Shown: piece by piece, positions 26,536-34,338 of the stretch
Numbering within the stretch: position 1 is the first letter of the stretch
Layout of the letters: each line of letters starts with the position of its first letter
NCBI GenBank assembly: GCA_017449925.1
Contig: JAFSYO010000133.1
Span: forward strand, 1-53,290
Origin: Stomatobaculum sp.
Lineage (GTDB): Bacteria; Bacillota_A; Clostridia; Lachnospirales; Lachnospiraceae
Length of the DNA: 53,290 nucleotides
Direction: 5' to 3'
Notes under the pieces: generated by a model
The model's database searches: none
The model's input: the letters and a program-made list of their open reading frames with translations, nothing else
Told to the model about the DNA's origin: nothing
Made by a program: the position numbers and the translations under genes

Positions 26536-28837
26536 GTACGGATACGGAAACAGCGCAAAGGGCGGCAGGAACCTGCCGCTTAATGTCGTGCTCAAAAATG
26601 ACGAGACGGAGCAGCTGTCCGGTACAGTAGAGATCCTGACCCGGCAGTCGGACAACGCGGTCTACGCCTACGACTATCCGCTGAAGATCGCTTCCGGCGG
26701 GACATTTACATCTGAGATAACGGTCCCCATCGGCGCAGGTTCCGACCAGCTGGCGGTCCGCGTCCTGAGGGAAGACGGCAGCGTTTCCGCAATGAAACGG
26801 GTGAAGCTGAACATCAGCACCACGCCGCCGGAGATCTTTATCGGGCTTCTTTCAGACAAGCCAATGGCGCTCCAGTATTTCAACGAAGCGTCCGTGAACT
26901 ACGGACAGCTGAGGACCCGGGCATTTTCCCTCCGGCCGGAGGAATTTCCGGTGGACCGGGCAAGGCTCGACATGCTGGATGTCATCGTGGTCAGCTCCTT
27001 CCGCATGTCCGATCTCACGGTGGACCAGACCCGCGCCCTGATGCAGTGGATGCGGGAGGGCGGCGTCCTGCTGCTCGGCACCGGAGAGCGGGTGGACGAT
27101 ACCCTGGGACAGTTCGCGCCGGAATTCCTGGAGGACATGTACGAACCTCCGGTGCTCACGGAACTCAGCATGTCCGCCCTGCAGAGCCTCGATGCCCCGG
27201 GCAGCTCAGAGATCGCGCTGCCCCTGGTGACCTTCACGCTGCACGGCGGAAGCACCGTCATGTCCGCAGATACCGTCCCGCTGATCTCCGCGGTAAATAA
27301 AGGCACCGGCATTCTTGCCGTAGCCTCTTTTGATTTCACTGACACCGCGGAGTACGCCGCAGGCCATTCTTCCTTCACGGACGTCATCCTGACCAGGACT
27401 CTGGGGGAGAACCGTCTGGACAGACTGGTCTCAGAAGCCTATGGAACAGAATATGACGAGTACTGGTCCGCCCAGTCCCTGATCGACGCGGGCGTGCAGA
27501 GATCGCTCCCGCAAACAGCGGTGTTCGGAGGCGTCCTGGCGCTGTATCTCCTGCTGCTGGGACCGGTGCTCTGGATGCTGTTGAAACGGGCCGGCAGGAC
27601 CATCCTTTACCGCCGGATCGCGGCGGTCCTTTCCCTGGTGACTGCAGGGATCCTTTACGCCGCGGGGAACAGTTCCCGCCTCAAGGATACCTTCTGTACC
27701 TACGCCAGGATCCGGGAAGCAGGAGAGGCGACGGTCAATGAGACTGCCTACCTGAATCTCCGGAACCCCTACACCGGCTCCTACCAGGTCATGATCCCGG
27801 TGCCCTACACAGTGACGCCGCTGACCAACGCCCTGAACCAGGGCCGGCCGGACACAGTGACAGGAGAAGAAGAAGTGCACGTCAGGATCTCCGGAAGTAA
27901 TCTGGGGAAACAGATCTCCGTCACGAACGCCGGCGCTTTCGAGTCCAGCTTTTTCCGTCTTGAAAAAAGCGGTGCCAACCGGGAGCAGGAAGGCTTTTCC
28001 GGCAGCCTGTTCCTGATGGGGAACGAATGCAGCGGCACTGTGAAGAACATGTTCCCCTTCCGGGTAAAGGACGCAGCGGTCTGTCTCCACGGAAAAGTGA
28101 TCTCTCTCGGGACGCTGGAACCGGGGGAGGAAGTGGAGACCGGCGGATTCATGCTGTACCATACGCCTTTGAACGACAATGACAACGTAGCCTCATTCCT
28201 CACCGGCGTGTTCGACGGTTCCAACGGGCTCAGGGATCATATTGAGGCCCTGGAGCGGGCCAACTTCCTGAGTTTCTATCTCTCGGACGCCTTCGGCGGC
28301 TACACTGCGGACGCCAGGGTCATCGGCTTTGCCGAGGACAGCGGAGATGACCTGGTGTCGGGAGACATGATGCATTCCGGCATGACGCTCCTTACCTCCA
28401 CCATTCCTGTGGAAATGCGGGAGGGCGGCATGGTCTGCCGTTCCATGCTCTCCAGAACGCCGGAGGTGATCAGCGGAGACTACATTCAGGAGACCAACTC
28501 CTGTTACCGGGGCGATCCGGTGGTGCTGGGATACCTGCCGGGATTCGACATCCGGATCAAGGAGCTGTACTTCGAAGAGCCGGACATCCTGTTCGACAGT
28601 GGGGACGAAAACTCCGGGACCCACAGCTTCCGGGGGACCATTTCCCTGTACAACTACGGGACCGGAAACTTTGACGAACTCGCTCCGGAACAGAGGAGTC
28701 TCAGCGAAGAGGAGCTCTCGGGATACCTTTCTCCCGACAACATGCTGACAGTGCGGTACACGGACAGCGGGGACCCCGGGGGGAACCGTCTGGACACCGC
28801 ACTGCCCATACCCTATGTGATCGGGGAGGAGAACTGA
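26516..28837 (+). CDS. Large membrane protein of ABC-2 locus, unknown function
   Basis: 773 residues. The N-terminal part (1-100) is a beta-sandwich-like domain. Residues 100-330 include LDMLDVIVVSSFRMSDLTVDQTRALMQWMREGG, resembling the glutamine-amidotransferase-like fold of some membrane proteins but without a catalytic Cys/His pair. Two helices lie at about 332-354 and 367-383, and a second soluble beta-rich region (385-773) follows. There is no signal peptide, so the topology of the first 330 residues is odd. ATG 26516 (AAGGAA upstream) is preferred; TTG 26489 adds nine residues that are not a signal either. It overlaps the kinase upstream and the ATPase gene downstream by one base, so it probably belongs to that transporter. 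Confidence 0.75.
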   Translation: MPSIEVEYGYGNSAKGGRNLPLNVVLKNDETEQLSGTVEILTRQSDNAVYAYDYPLKIASGGTFTSEITVPIGAGSDQLAVRVLREDGSVSAMKRVKLNISTTPPEIFIGLLSDKPMALQYFNEASVNYGQLRTRAFSLRPEEFPVDRARLDMLDVIVVSSFRMSDLTVDQTRALMQWMREGGVLLLGTGERVDDTLGQFAPEFLEDMYEPPVLTELSMSALQSLDAPGSSEIALPLVTFTLHGGSTVMSADTVPLISAVNKGTGILAVASFDFTDTAEYAAGHSSFTDVILTRTLGENRLDRLVSEAYGTEYDEYWSAQSLIDAGVQRSLPQTAVFGGVLALYLLLLGPVLWMLLKRAGRTILYRRIAAVLSLVTAGILYAAGNSSRLKDTFCTYARIREAGEATVNETAYLNLRNPYTGSYQVMIPVPYTVTPLTNALNQGRPDTVTGEEEVHVRISGSNLGKQISVTNAGAFESSFFRLEKSGANREQEGFSGSLFLMGNECSGTVKNMFPFRVKDAAVCLHGKVISLGTLEPGEEVETGGFMLYHTPLNDNDNVASFLTGVFDGSNGLRDHIEALERANFLSFYLSDAFGGYTADARVIGFAEDSGDDLVSGDMMHSGMTLLTSTIPVEMREGGMVCRSMLSRTPEVISGDYIQETNSCYRGDPVVLGYLPGFDIRIKELYFEEPDILFDSGDENSGTHSFRGTISLYNYGTGNFDELAPEQRSLSEEELSGYLSPDNMLTVRYTDSGDPGGNRLDTALPIPYVIGEEN

Positions 28838-29805
28838 TGCTTGAACTGAAAGGAATCAGCAAGGCCTACGGCAGGGTTCAGGCCCTCCGCGATCTGGAAC
28901 TGACCGTTCCCGACGGCAGGCTCTTCGGGCTGATGGGACAGAACGGCGCAGGAAAGACTACGCTGTTAAAGATCATTGCGGGAATTCTGGCTCCCGACCA
29001 GGGAGAATTCCGGATCGATGATCTGGACGCCATGAAGAATCCGGCGGCTGCCAGAATGAAGATCGGCTACGTGCCGGATGAATTCGGCACCTACGACTCC
29101 CTGACCGTCATGGAATACATGGAATTCTTTGCTTCAGCCTTCCGCATGGAAGGGCGCACCGCCAGGGTGCGCTGCGAAGAACTGATCAGGAACGTGGGAC
29201 TGCAGGAGCGTGCTGACCGTCCTGTAGAGACGCTCTCCCGGGGCATGCAGCAGAGACTCAGCATTGCCCGGGCCCTGATCCATGACCCGGAGTACCTGGT
29301 CCTGGACGAGCCTACCAGCGGGCTGGATCCCCACAGCCGCGTATCCATCCGGGAAATGCTCTGCGAACTGTGCGACACCGGCAAGACCATCGTCATCAGC
29401 TCCCACATCCTCTCCGAGCTCTCGGAGATATGTACGGATATCGGGATCCTGGAGCAGGGGACGGTGAAGGCCACAGGAGAAGTACAGCCCATTCTGGAGC
29501 GGATCGGGAATTCCAACCCCCTCCGGATCTCTGTCCTGGCGGGAATGCAGACCGCCATGGGGATCTTCCGGCGGCACCCCTGCGTCCGTTCTGTCACCCT
29601 GTCGGACAAGACCTTCAGCCTGGAGTTCGAGGGCGGCGCGGAAGATGAGGCGGCTCTCCTGATGCAGCTGATCGACGCGGATATCCCGGTCAACGGCTTT
29701 ATGCGCGAACCGGGAACGCTGGAGTCCTTTTTCCTGCAGATGACCGGGAAAACGGAAGAAAGACTGATACTGAGCAATGAAGATAATGATGAATCCGATC
29801 TATAA
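28837..29805 (+). CDS. ABC-2-type transporter ATPase
   Basis: 322 residues with Walker A GQNGAGKTT (34-42), signature LSRGMQQRLS (a degenerate LSGGQ), Walker B LVLDEPTSGLDPHSR and the switch His in VISSHILSEL. The ~100-residue C-terminal domain is typical of exporter ATPases of the CcmA/NatA type. ATGs overlap at both ends (1 bp with the upstream gene, 29 bp with the permease), indicating tight coupling. Its substrate is unknown. Confidence 0.92.
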   Translation: MLELKGISKAYGRVQALRDLELTVPDGRLFGLMGQNGAGKTTLLKIIAGILAPDQGEFRIDDLDAMKNPAAARMKIGYVPDEFGTYDSLTVMEYMEFFASAFRMEGRTARVRCEELIRNVGLQERADRPVETLSRGMQQRLSIARALIHDPEYLVLDEPTSGLDPHSRVSIREMLCELCDTGKTIVISSHILSELSEICTDIGILEQGTVKATGEVQPILERIGNSNPLRISVLAGMQTAMGIFRRHPCVRSVTLSDKTFSLEFEGGAEDEAALLMQLIDADIPVNGFMREPGTLESFFLQMTGKTEERLILSNEDNDESDL

Positions 29806-30580
29806 AAGAGAACGAAAATCCGGATCCAGGAACGTCCGCTTTCCGGCTGTGCTGACGGCATTTAACGCAGTGATCGCCGCCGCGGCCCTGGGGGCGATGT
29901 GGCTTACGATCCGCAGAGTCGTTGAGACAGGAGAACTGCGCTACAGCGTGTTCCTGACTCTGTTCTCCAGGCTTGCCTGGGTCGAGTTCGCAGCGGCGGC
30001 CGTGATGATGCCGGCTGTCACCTCAGGCTGCATCACGGGAGAACGGGAGAGAAAGACCCTGGAACTGGTGCTGACCACCCGCATGACTGCGGCGGAGATC
30101 ATCTTGGGGAAGCTTCTCTGGGCCCTTTCCAGCGTCGTGGTACTGCTCCTGACAGGAACGCCGGTCTTTGCTGCGGTGCTCCTGTTCGGCGGCGTGCGTC
30201 CGAGGAATCTTCTGCTGCTGTATCTTCTGATCCTGCTGACTGCCTGTTTTACAGGAAGCATCGGAATGTTTTTTTCCGCGGTGAGCCGCAGGACGCCGGT
30301 GGCAGCGGCATCTTCCTACGCACTGCTGGCTGTGCTGGGCGTACTGCCGGTCTGCGTGTTCGACAAGGCGGTGCAGCTCGTGACAGGACAGGGCAGCGCC
30401 CTTTCCAAATCGCTCCTTTCGGCGGTGATCCCGGAGCGGATCCTTCTGTCTCCGGCGCTGCTCCCGGCAGGCTGTGTGATCCTCGGTGCCATGTCCGCCG
30501 CGTTCCTGCTTGCCTCGGCGGTAAAAATTTCACCGCTTCTTCACAAACACCGCCATCTGGGGTCTTTCTCATTTTTGTAA
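29777..30580 (+). CDS. ABC-2-type transporter permease
   Basis: 267 residues with about six transmembrane helices and the GERERKTLELVLTTRMTAAEIILGKLL block characteristic of ABC-2 permeases (NatB/YhaP-like). The N-terminal MNPIYKRE is typical of the group, so the true start may be ATG 29786 or 29789 rather than 29777. It is the last gene of the run that begins with the VanR/VanS-like pair. Only one permease is present, so it may act as a homodimer or with the large protein upstream. Confidence 0.88.
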   Translation: MKIMMNPIYKRERKSGSRNVRFPAVLTAFNAVIAAAALGAMWLTIRRVVETGELRYSVFLTLFSRLAWVEFAAAAVMMPAVTSGCITGERERKTLELVLTTRMTAAEIILGKLLWALSSVVVLLLTGTPVFAAVLLFGGVRPRNLLLLYLLILLTACFTGSIGMFFSAVSRRTPVAAASSYALLAVLGVLPVCVFDKAVQLVTGQGSALSKSLLSAVIPERILLSPALLPAGCVILGAMSAAFLLASAVKISPLLHKHRHLGSFSFL

Positions 30581-30604
30581 GGTTTGGTATTATGATGTAA
30601 AGGA

Positions 30605-30630
30605 TCGCGAGAGCTGCGGAGCAGCGGAGC
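30605..30630 (+). repeat. 26-bp intergenic repeat, copy 1
   Basis: Contains the small hairpin GCTGC-GGA-GCAGC within a 26-bp unit that recurs at 46644-46669 with two differences. It lies between the ABC-2 permease stop and the SPFH gene, downstream of an extended -10-like TGGTATTAT (30585-30593). Confidence 0.6.
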
Positions 30631-30691
30631 AATCCGTAATATCATAAGATATAAAAGATACTGCAAAGCAAATGTAAGGAGGGAAAAGGTT

Positions 30692-31987
30692 ATGGGACTT
30701 ATTAAAGCGGCGGCAAGCGCCATCGGCAGCGGACTCGGGGACCAGTGGCTTGAGGTTCTTGAGGCGAATGATATGGGCGGCAGCACCGTATTCACCAGCG
30801 GTGTTCCGGTACGCGCCGGAAAAGGCTCCAACACGAAGGGCAGCTCCAATATCGTCAGCAATGGTTCCAAGATCCATGTTTATCCGAACCAGTTCATGCT
30901 GCTGGTGGACGGCGGCAAGGTCGTGGACTACACGGCGGAGGAAGGCTACTACGAAGTGCAGAACTCCTCTGCTCCTTCTCTGTTCAACGGCCAGTTCGGC
31001 GACGCCCTGAAGGAAGTGTTCGGACGTATCAAATACGGCGGAGTTCCTTCTTCCGCGCAGAAGGTCTTCTTCATCAACACCCAGGAGATCAAGGGAATCA
31101 AGTTCGGAACACCGAACCCGGTTCAGTATTTTGATACTTTCTACAATGCGGAACTGTTCCTCCGCGCCCACGGCGACTACTCTATCCGGATCACCAATCC
31201 GCTGCTGTTCTACAGCGAGGTCATTCCGAAGAACGCCACCAAGGTAGAGTACGAGGATATCGCTGACCAGTACCGCGCAGAGTTCCTGGAGGCCTTCCAG
31301 GCAGCCCTGAACCAGATGTCCGCAGACGGCGAGAGAATCTCCTTCGTGACCGCGAAGGCTTCCACCGTGTCCAGATATATGGACAACGCGCTGGATGAGC
31401 CCTGGACCCAGATGAGAGGTTTCGAGGTCGTCAGAGTCGGTATCGCCAGCATCAGCTATGACGAGACCTCCCAGGCCCTCATCAACAAGAGAAACGAAGG
31501 TGCGATGCTCAGCGACCCGAGCATCCGCGAAGGCTATGTACAGGGCCAGATCGCGAACGGCATCAACGCCGCGGGTCACAACCCGAACGGCGCTGCCGGC
31601 GGCATGATGGGTGTTGGCCTCGGAATGGCCGGCGGCCTGGGCTACATGGGCATGGCAAGCCAGACCAACGTACAGCAGATGCAGATGCAGCAACAGCAGC
31701 AGCCCCAGATGCAGGCTCCCAGCCAGGCAGGCGGAGCAGCAGGCGGCTGGACCTGCGAGTGCGGCACCGTGAACAAGGGCAAGTTCTGCACGGAGTGCGG
31801 CAAGCCCCAGCCGGCGCCGAAGCCTGCTGCAGGCGAGTGGACCTGCGAGTGCGGCACCGTGAACGAGGGCAAGTTCTGCACAGAGTGCGGCAAGCCGGCA
31901 CCGGCTGCTCCGGCAGAGTGGACCTGCGTCTGCGGCGCTGTGAACAAGGGCAAGTTCTGCACGGAGTGCGGCAAGCCGAGACCCTGA
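30692..31987 (+). CDS. SPFH-domain protein with three C-terminal zinc ribbons (YdjI-like)
   Basis: 431 residues. Residues 1-290 form an SPFH/band-7-like domain of the 'virion core protein' subgroup, as in Bacillus YdjI (FTSGVPVRAGKGS, NQFMLLVDGGKVVDYTAEEG, VFFINTQEIKGIKFGTPNPVQYFD). A Gly/Met then Gln-rich stretch follows (about 290-350). The tail holds three near-identical 20-residue zinc ribbons, each C-x-C-x10-C-x2-C. AAGGAGG precedes ATG 30692. Together with the next two genes it matches the YdjG-YdjH-YdjI set, proposed to act at the membrane under envelope stress. No PspA homologue is adjacent. Confidence 0.9.
   Translation: MGLIKAAASAIGSGLGDQWLEVLEANDMGGSTVFTSGVPVRAGKGSNTKGSSNIVSNGSKIHVYPNQFMLLVDGGKVVDYTAEEGYYEVQNSSAPSLFNGQFGDALKEVFGRIKYGGVPSSAQKVFFINTQEIKGIKFGTPNPVQYFDTFYNAELFLRAHGDYSIRITNPLLFYSEVIPKNATKVEYEDIADQYRAEFLEAFQAALNQMSADGERISFVTAKASTVSRYMDNALDEPWTQMRGFEVVRVGIASISYDETSQALINKRNEGAMLSDPSIREGYVQGQIANGINAAGHNPNGAAGGMMGVGLGMAGGLGYMGMASQTNVQQMQMQQQQQPQMQAPSQAGGAAGGWTCECGTVNKGKFCTECGKPQPAPKPAAGEWTCECGTVNEGKFCTECGKPAPAAPAEWTCVCGAVNKGKFCTECGKPRP
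31748..31978 (+). repeat. Three tandem zinc-ribbon coding repeats
   Basis: 60-bp units start at 31748, 31838 and 31919, each encoding WTC-x-CG-x-VN-x-GKFCTECGKP, separated by Pro/Ala linkers of about 10 and 7 codons. The DNA identity between copies is high, so recent duplication or ongoing homogenisation is likely. Confidence 0.9.
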
Positions 31988-32035
31988 GGGACCAAAGAGA
32001 CTGTAAGAACAAAAGAGAGACAGAGAGAATAAGCT

Positions 32036-33112
32036 ATGGCAGATCTGTTTTCCTATAAGTGTATTGCCTGCGGCGGGGATGTGCGTTTCAACCCCGCCAC
32101 AGGGGATTATAAATGCGAGTACTGCGGGTCCCGCTTTACCGAGGCTGACCTTGAGAAGTATTACAAGGAGCACGGAGGAGCGGAAGAGGAGCAGCAGGCC
32201 GCTGAAGAGCAAAAGCCTGCCCAGGAGACCGGCGACAATGTCCTGGTCTACAGCTGCCCCAGCTGCGGCGCCGAGATCATGACCGAGGAAAGCACAGCTG
32301 CGACCTTCTGCTACTACTGCCACAATCCGATCATCCTCTCCGGAAGGCTCGGGGGGAACAAGAGACCGGACTACGTGGTCCCCTTCGCCATCGACAGGAA
32401 AAAAGCGCTGGATAATTTCAACCAGTGGATCGCCCAGAAAAAGTTCGTGCCGAAAGCTTTCTACAACAAGGACCAGATCGAGAAGTTCTCCGGCGTCTAC
32501 TTCCCCTACCTGCTGTACAGCTGCAAGGTGACGGGACACATCGACGCCAACGGAACGAAGACCAACACGGTCCGGGTCGGAGAGTTTGAAGACGTGACCA
32601 CCGGGACCTACCACGTCCGCAGGGACGGCGACATGCCGGTGGAGAACGTGGCGAAGAACGCCCTGAAAAAAGCCAACCGCATCCTGGTGGAGGGCGTGCA
32701 GCCCTTCGATACTTCTCAGATGAAGCCTTTCAAGATGAGCTATCTTTCCGGCTTCCTGGCGGAGACCAAGGACATGGAGGCGAAGGAGCTTCAGCCCCAG
32801 GTATCAGAGGAGGTGCGCCAGTACGCAGTCACCCAGCTCATGAATTCCATCGCGGGCTACAACGATATCCAGGTGACGAACGACGCGCTGAAGGTGACCG
32901 ACGAAAGCTGGAAGTACGCGCTGATGCCGGTCTGGACCGTCACCTACAAGGATCCCGGCTCTGACAAGATGTACTACTACTCCATGAACGGACAGAACGG
33001 CAAGGTGATCGGCGAATTACCGGTGGACAAACAGGCGCTGACCCAGTACTTCCTGAAGATCTTTATCCCGATGTTCGTGATCCTTCTGGCGATCTCGTAT
33101 TTCCTGCTGTAA
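32036..33112 (+). CDS. YdjG-like zinc-ribbon membrane protein
   Basis: 358 residues. Two zinc-ribbon-like Cys sets lie at the N-terminus: C-x2-C...C-x2-C (about residues 9-31, CIACGG and CEYCGS) and a second (about 70-95, CPSCGA and CYYCHN). A cytosolic domain of about 230 residues follows, then a single C-terminal helix (IFIPMFVILLAISYFLL) that anchors the protein as a tail-anchored membrane protein. It closely follows the layout of Bacillus YdjG, thought to recruit the SPFH protein YdjI. It is 48 bp after the SPFH gene and 15 bp before the TPM gene. Confidence 0.88.
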   Translation: MADLFSYKCIACGGDVRFNPATGDYKCEYCGSRFTEADLEKYYKEHGGAEEEQQAAEEQKPAQETGDNVLVYSCPSCGAEIMTEESTAATFCYYCHNPIILSGRLGGNKRPDYVVPFAIDRKKALDNFNQWIAQKKFVPKAFYNKDQIEKFSGVYFPYLLYSCKVTGHIDANGTKTNTVRVGEFEDVTTGTYHVRRDGDMPVENVAKNALKKANRILVEGVQPFDTSQMKPFKMSYLSGFLAETKDMEAKELQPQVSEEVRQYAVTQLMNSIAGYNDIQVTNDALKVTDESWKYALMPVWTVTYKDPGSDKMYYYSMNGQNGKVIGELPVDKQALTQYFLKIFIPMFVILLAISYFLL

Positions 33113-33127
33113 GGAGGTGCCGGACAG

Positions 33128-34000
33128 ATGAAAATCATGAAAAAGTTCTGTGCCTTTGCAGTGTGCCTGGTCCTGATGCTGGCCGCGGCTCTTTCCGTTT
33201 ACGCGGCGGACGAACGCGTTTATGATGCGGCGGGACTGTTTTCCCAGGAACAGGTGCAGCAGCTGAACGATTCCATCGCTTCCCTCCGTTCCCATACCGG
33301 GATGGACGCCGTGGTGGTCACCGCGACGAATAAAAAGGGAAAGAGCACCCAGGATTTCGCTGAGGAATGCTACTACACCGGAGGCTTCGGGGAAGGCAGC
33401 GCGAAGAGCGGATTCCTGTACTTTATCGACATGGAAGAGCGCGTCACCCACATCAGCACCGCGGGCGGCGCAATTACCGTTTTCTCCGATTCCAACCTGG
33501 ACAATGTGATGGACCGCGCCTACAAGTATCTCGGAGAGGGAGACTTCGCAGGCAGCGCCCAGTCCGTCATTTCCGACTTCGTCGGCTACTACGACAAGGC
33601 CATCGACATGGGCTACACCTATGACGTCGCTTCCGGTGTCTGGAGCGAGCCGGTGAAAAAGAAATCCCTTTCGCCGCTGAAGCTCCTGATCTCCGCCCTG
33701 ATCTCAGCCCTGACTGCTTCCGGCTCTGTGAATTCCGTCAAGCGGAAATACGCCATGAAGGACGAAGCCGCGGCAGCGAACAAGAGCACCGTAGCGGCCC
33801 TCGCGATCGCGGGACTCGGGTTCGCCTTCGCCAACCAGCAGGACGACCTGATCGACAGCCACACCGTGCGCCGCGCCGTACCCATAATGAAGAACCCCGG
33901 CAAGGCCGATGGAGGCGGGAACAAGCCCTTCGGCGGTTCCACCACCCACACCGGCGCCGGCGGCATGACCTTCGGCGGAAAGACCGGCGGAAAGTTCTGA
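33128..34000 (+). CDS. TPM-domain exported membrane protein (YdjH-like)
   Basis: 290 residues with an N-terminal signal sequence (about 1-25, ending VYAADE). A TPM domain follows (about 28-150: VYDAAGLFSQEQVQQLNDSI, MDAVVVTATNKKGKSTQDFA, GFLYFIDMEERVTHIST). A hydrophobic helix lies near 180-202, and the tail is Gly/Thr-rich. TPM domains occur as phosphatase-like or scaffold modules outside the membrane. AAGGAGGTG precedes ATG 33128. Partner of the two upstream genes; a terminator follows. Confidence 0.9.
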   Translation: MKIMKKFCAFAVCLVLMLAAALSVYAADERVYDAAGLFSQEQVQQLNDSIASLRSHTGMDAVVVTATNKKGKSTQDFAEECYYTGGFGEGSAKSGFLYFIDMEERVTHISTAGGAITVFSDSNLDNVMDRAYKYLGEGDFAGSAQSVISDFVGYYDKAIDMGYTYDVASGVWSEPVKKKSLSPLKLLISALISALTASGSVNSVKRKYAMKDEAAAANKSTVAALAIAGLGFAFANQQDDLIDSHTVRRAVPIMKNPGKADGGGNKPFGGSTTHTGAGGMTFGGKTGGKF

Positions 34001-34020
34001 TGACCCATACGCAATAAAAA

Positions 34021-34054
34021 CCAAAGAGGATCGCGCCCCGCGCGGTCCTCTTTC
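34021..34054 (+). terminator. Terminator of the YdjI/YdjG/YdjH-like operon
   Basis: AAAGAGGATCGCG pairs with CGCGGTCCTCTTT around CCCC. The T-run after the stem is short (TTT within the stem, then CTACG), so it may be partial. Confidence 0.7.
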
Positions 34055-34057
34055 TAC

Positions 34058-34240
34058 GTCTGTGAGAGGAAGGACGGTGTCCTCAGGACAGCGTTCCCTC
34101 TGTCGGTTTCACTGCGCAGCATTCGGACGCCGCTTTGGGCTCCATGAAACCGTTGGGTCGCCGTCGCGGCGCCGCGCTGCTTGTGAAACTCTCCGGCGGG
34201 AACGATTAGTCCTTCGGGTCCCGTCCTTTCTCTCCCAGAC
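34058..34240. repeat. Palindromic element, candidate structured RNA
   Basis: The ends 34058-34077 and 34221-34240 are reverse complements over 20 bases with two differences. Nested inside are CGTTCCC/GGGAACG, GTTTCAC..GCAGC/GCTGC..GTGAAAC and an inner GACGCCGC/GCGGCG pairing, plus a side hairpin TGTCC-TCA-GGACA. The result is a rod of about 180 nt. It occupies the intergenic region before thrC and ends exactly where the thrC -35 box begins. I could match it to no known RNA family by eye; a mobile palindromic repeat is equally possible. Confidence 0.65.
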
Positions 34241-34269
34241 TTTACAAATCCGCCCGCGCACTATATATT
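34241..34269 (+). promoter_or_regulatory. thrC promoter
   Basis: TTTACA (34241-34246) and TATATT (34264-34269) are separated by 17 bp, about 70 bp before the thrC start. No T-box sequence (no T-box bulge or tRNA acceptor-binding element) is seen in the leader. Confidence 0.75.
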
Positions 34270-34338
34270 ACAATTATTCAGTATCCCGGATATGGGGGCG
34301 CAAATTGTTGATGATCCATGAAGAAAAAGGAGCGGACT

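Noticed and set aside
30590..32614. 674-residue minus-strand open frame
   Set aside because: Antisense to the SPFH and YdjG-like genes; the apparent repeats are only the reverse of the zinc-ribbon repeats.
34060..34338. T-box leader before thrC
   Set aside because: No T-box bulge sequence or AGTA-type element and no terminator/antiterminator pair; the palindrome ends before the promoter, so it is not in the thrC transcript.
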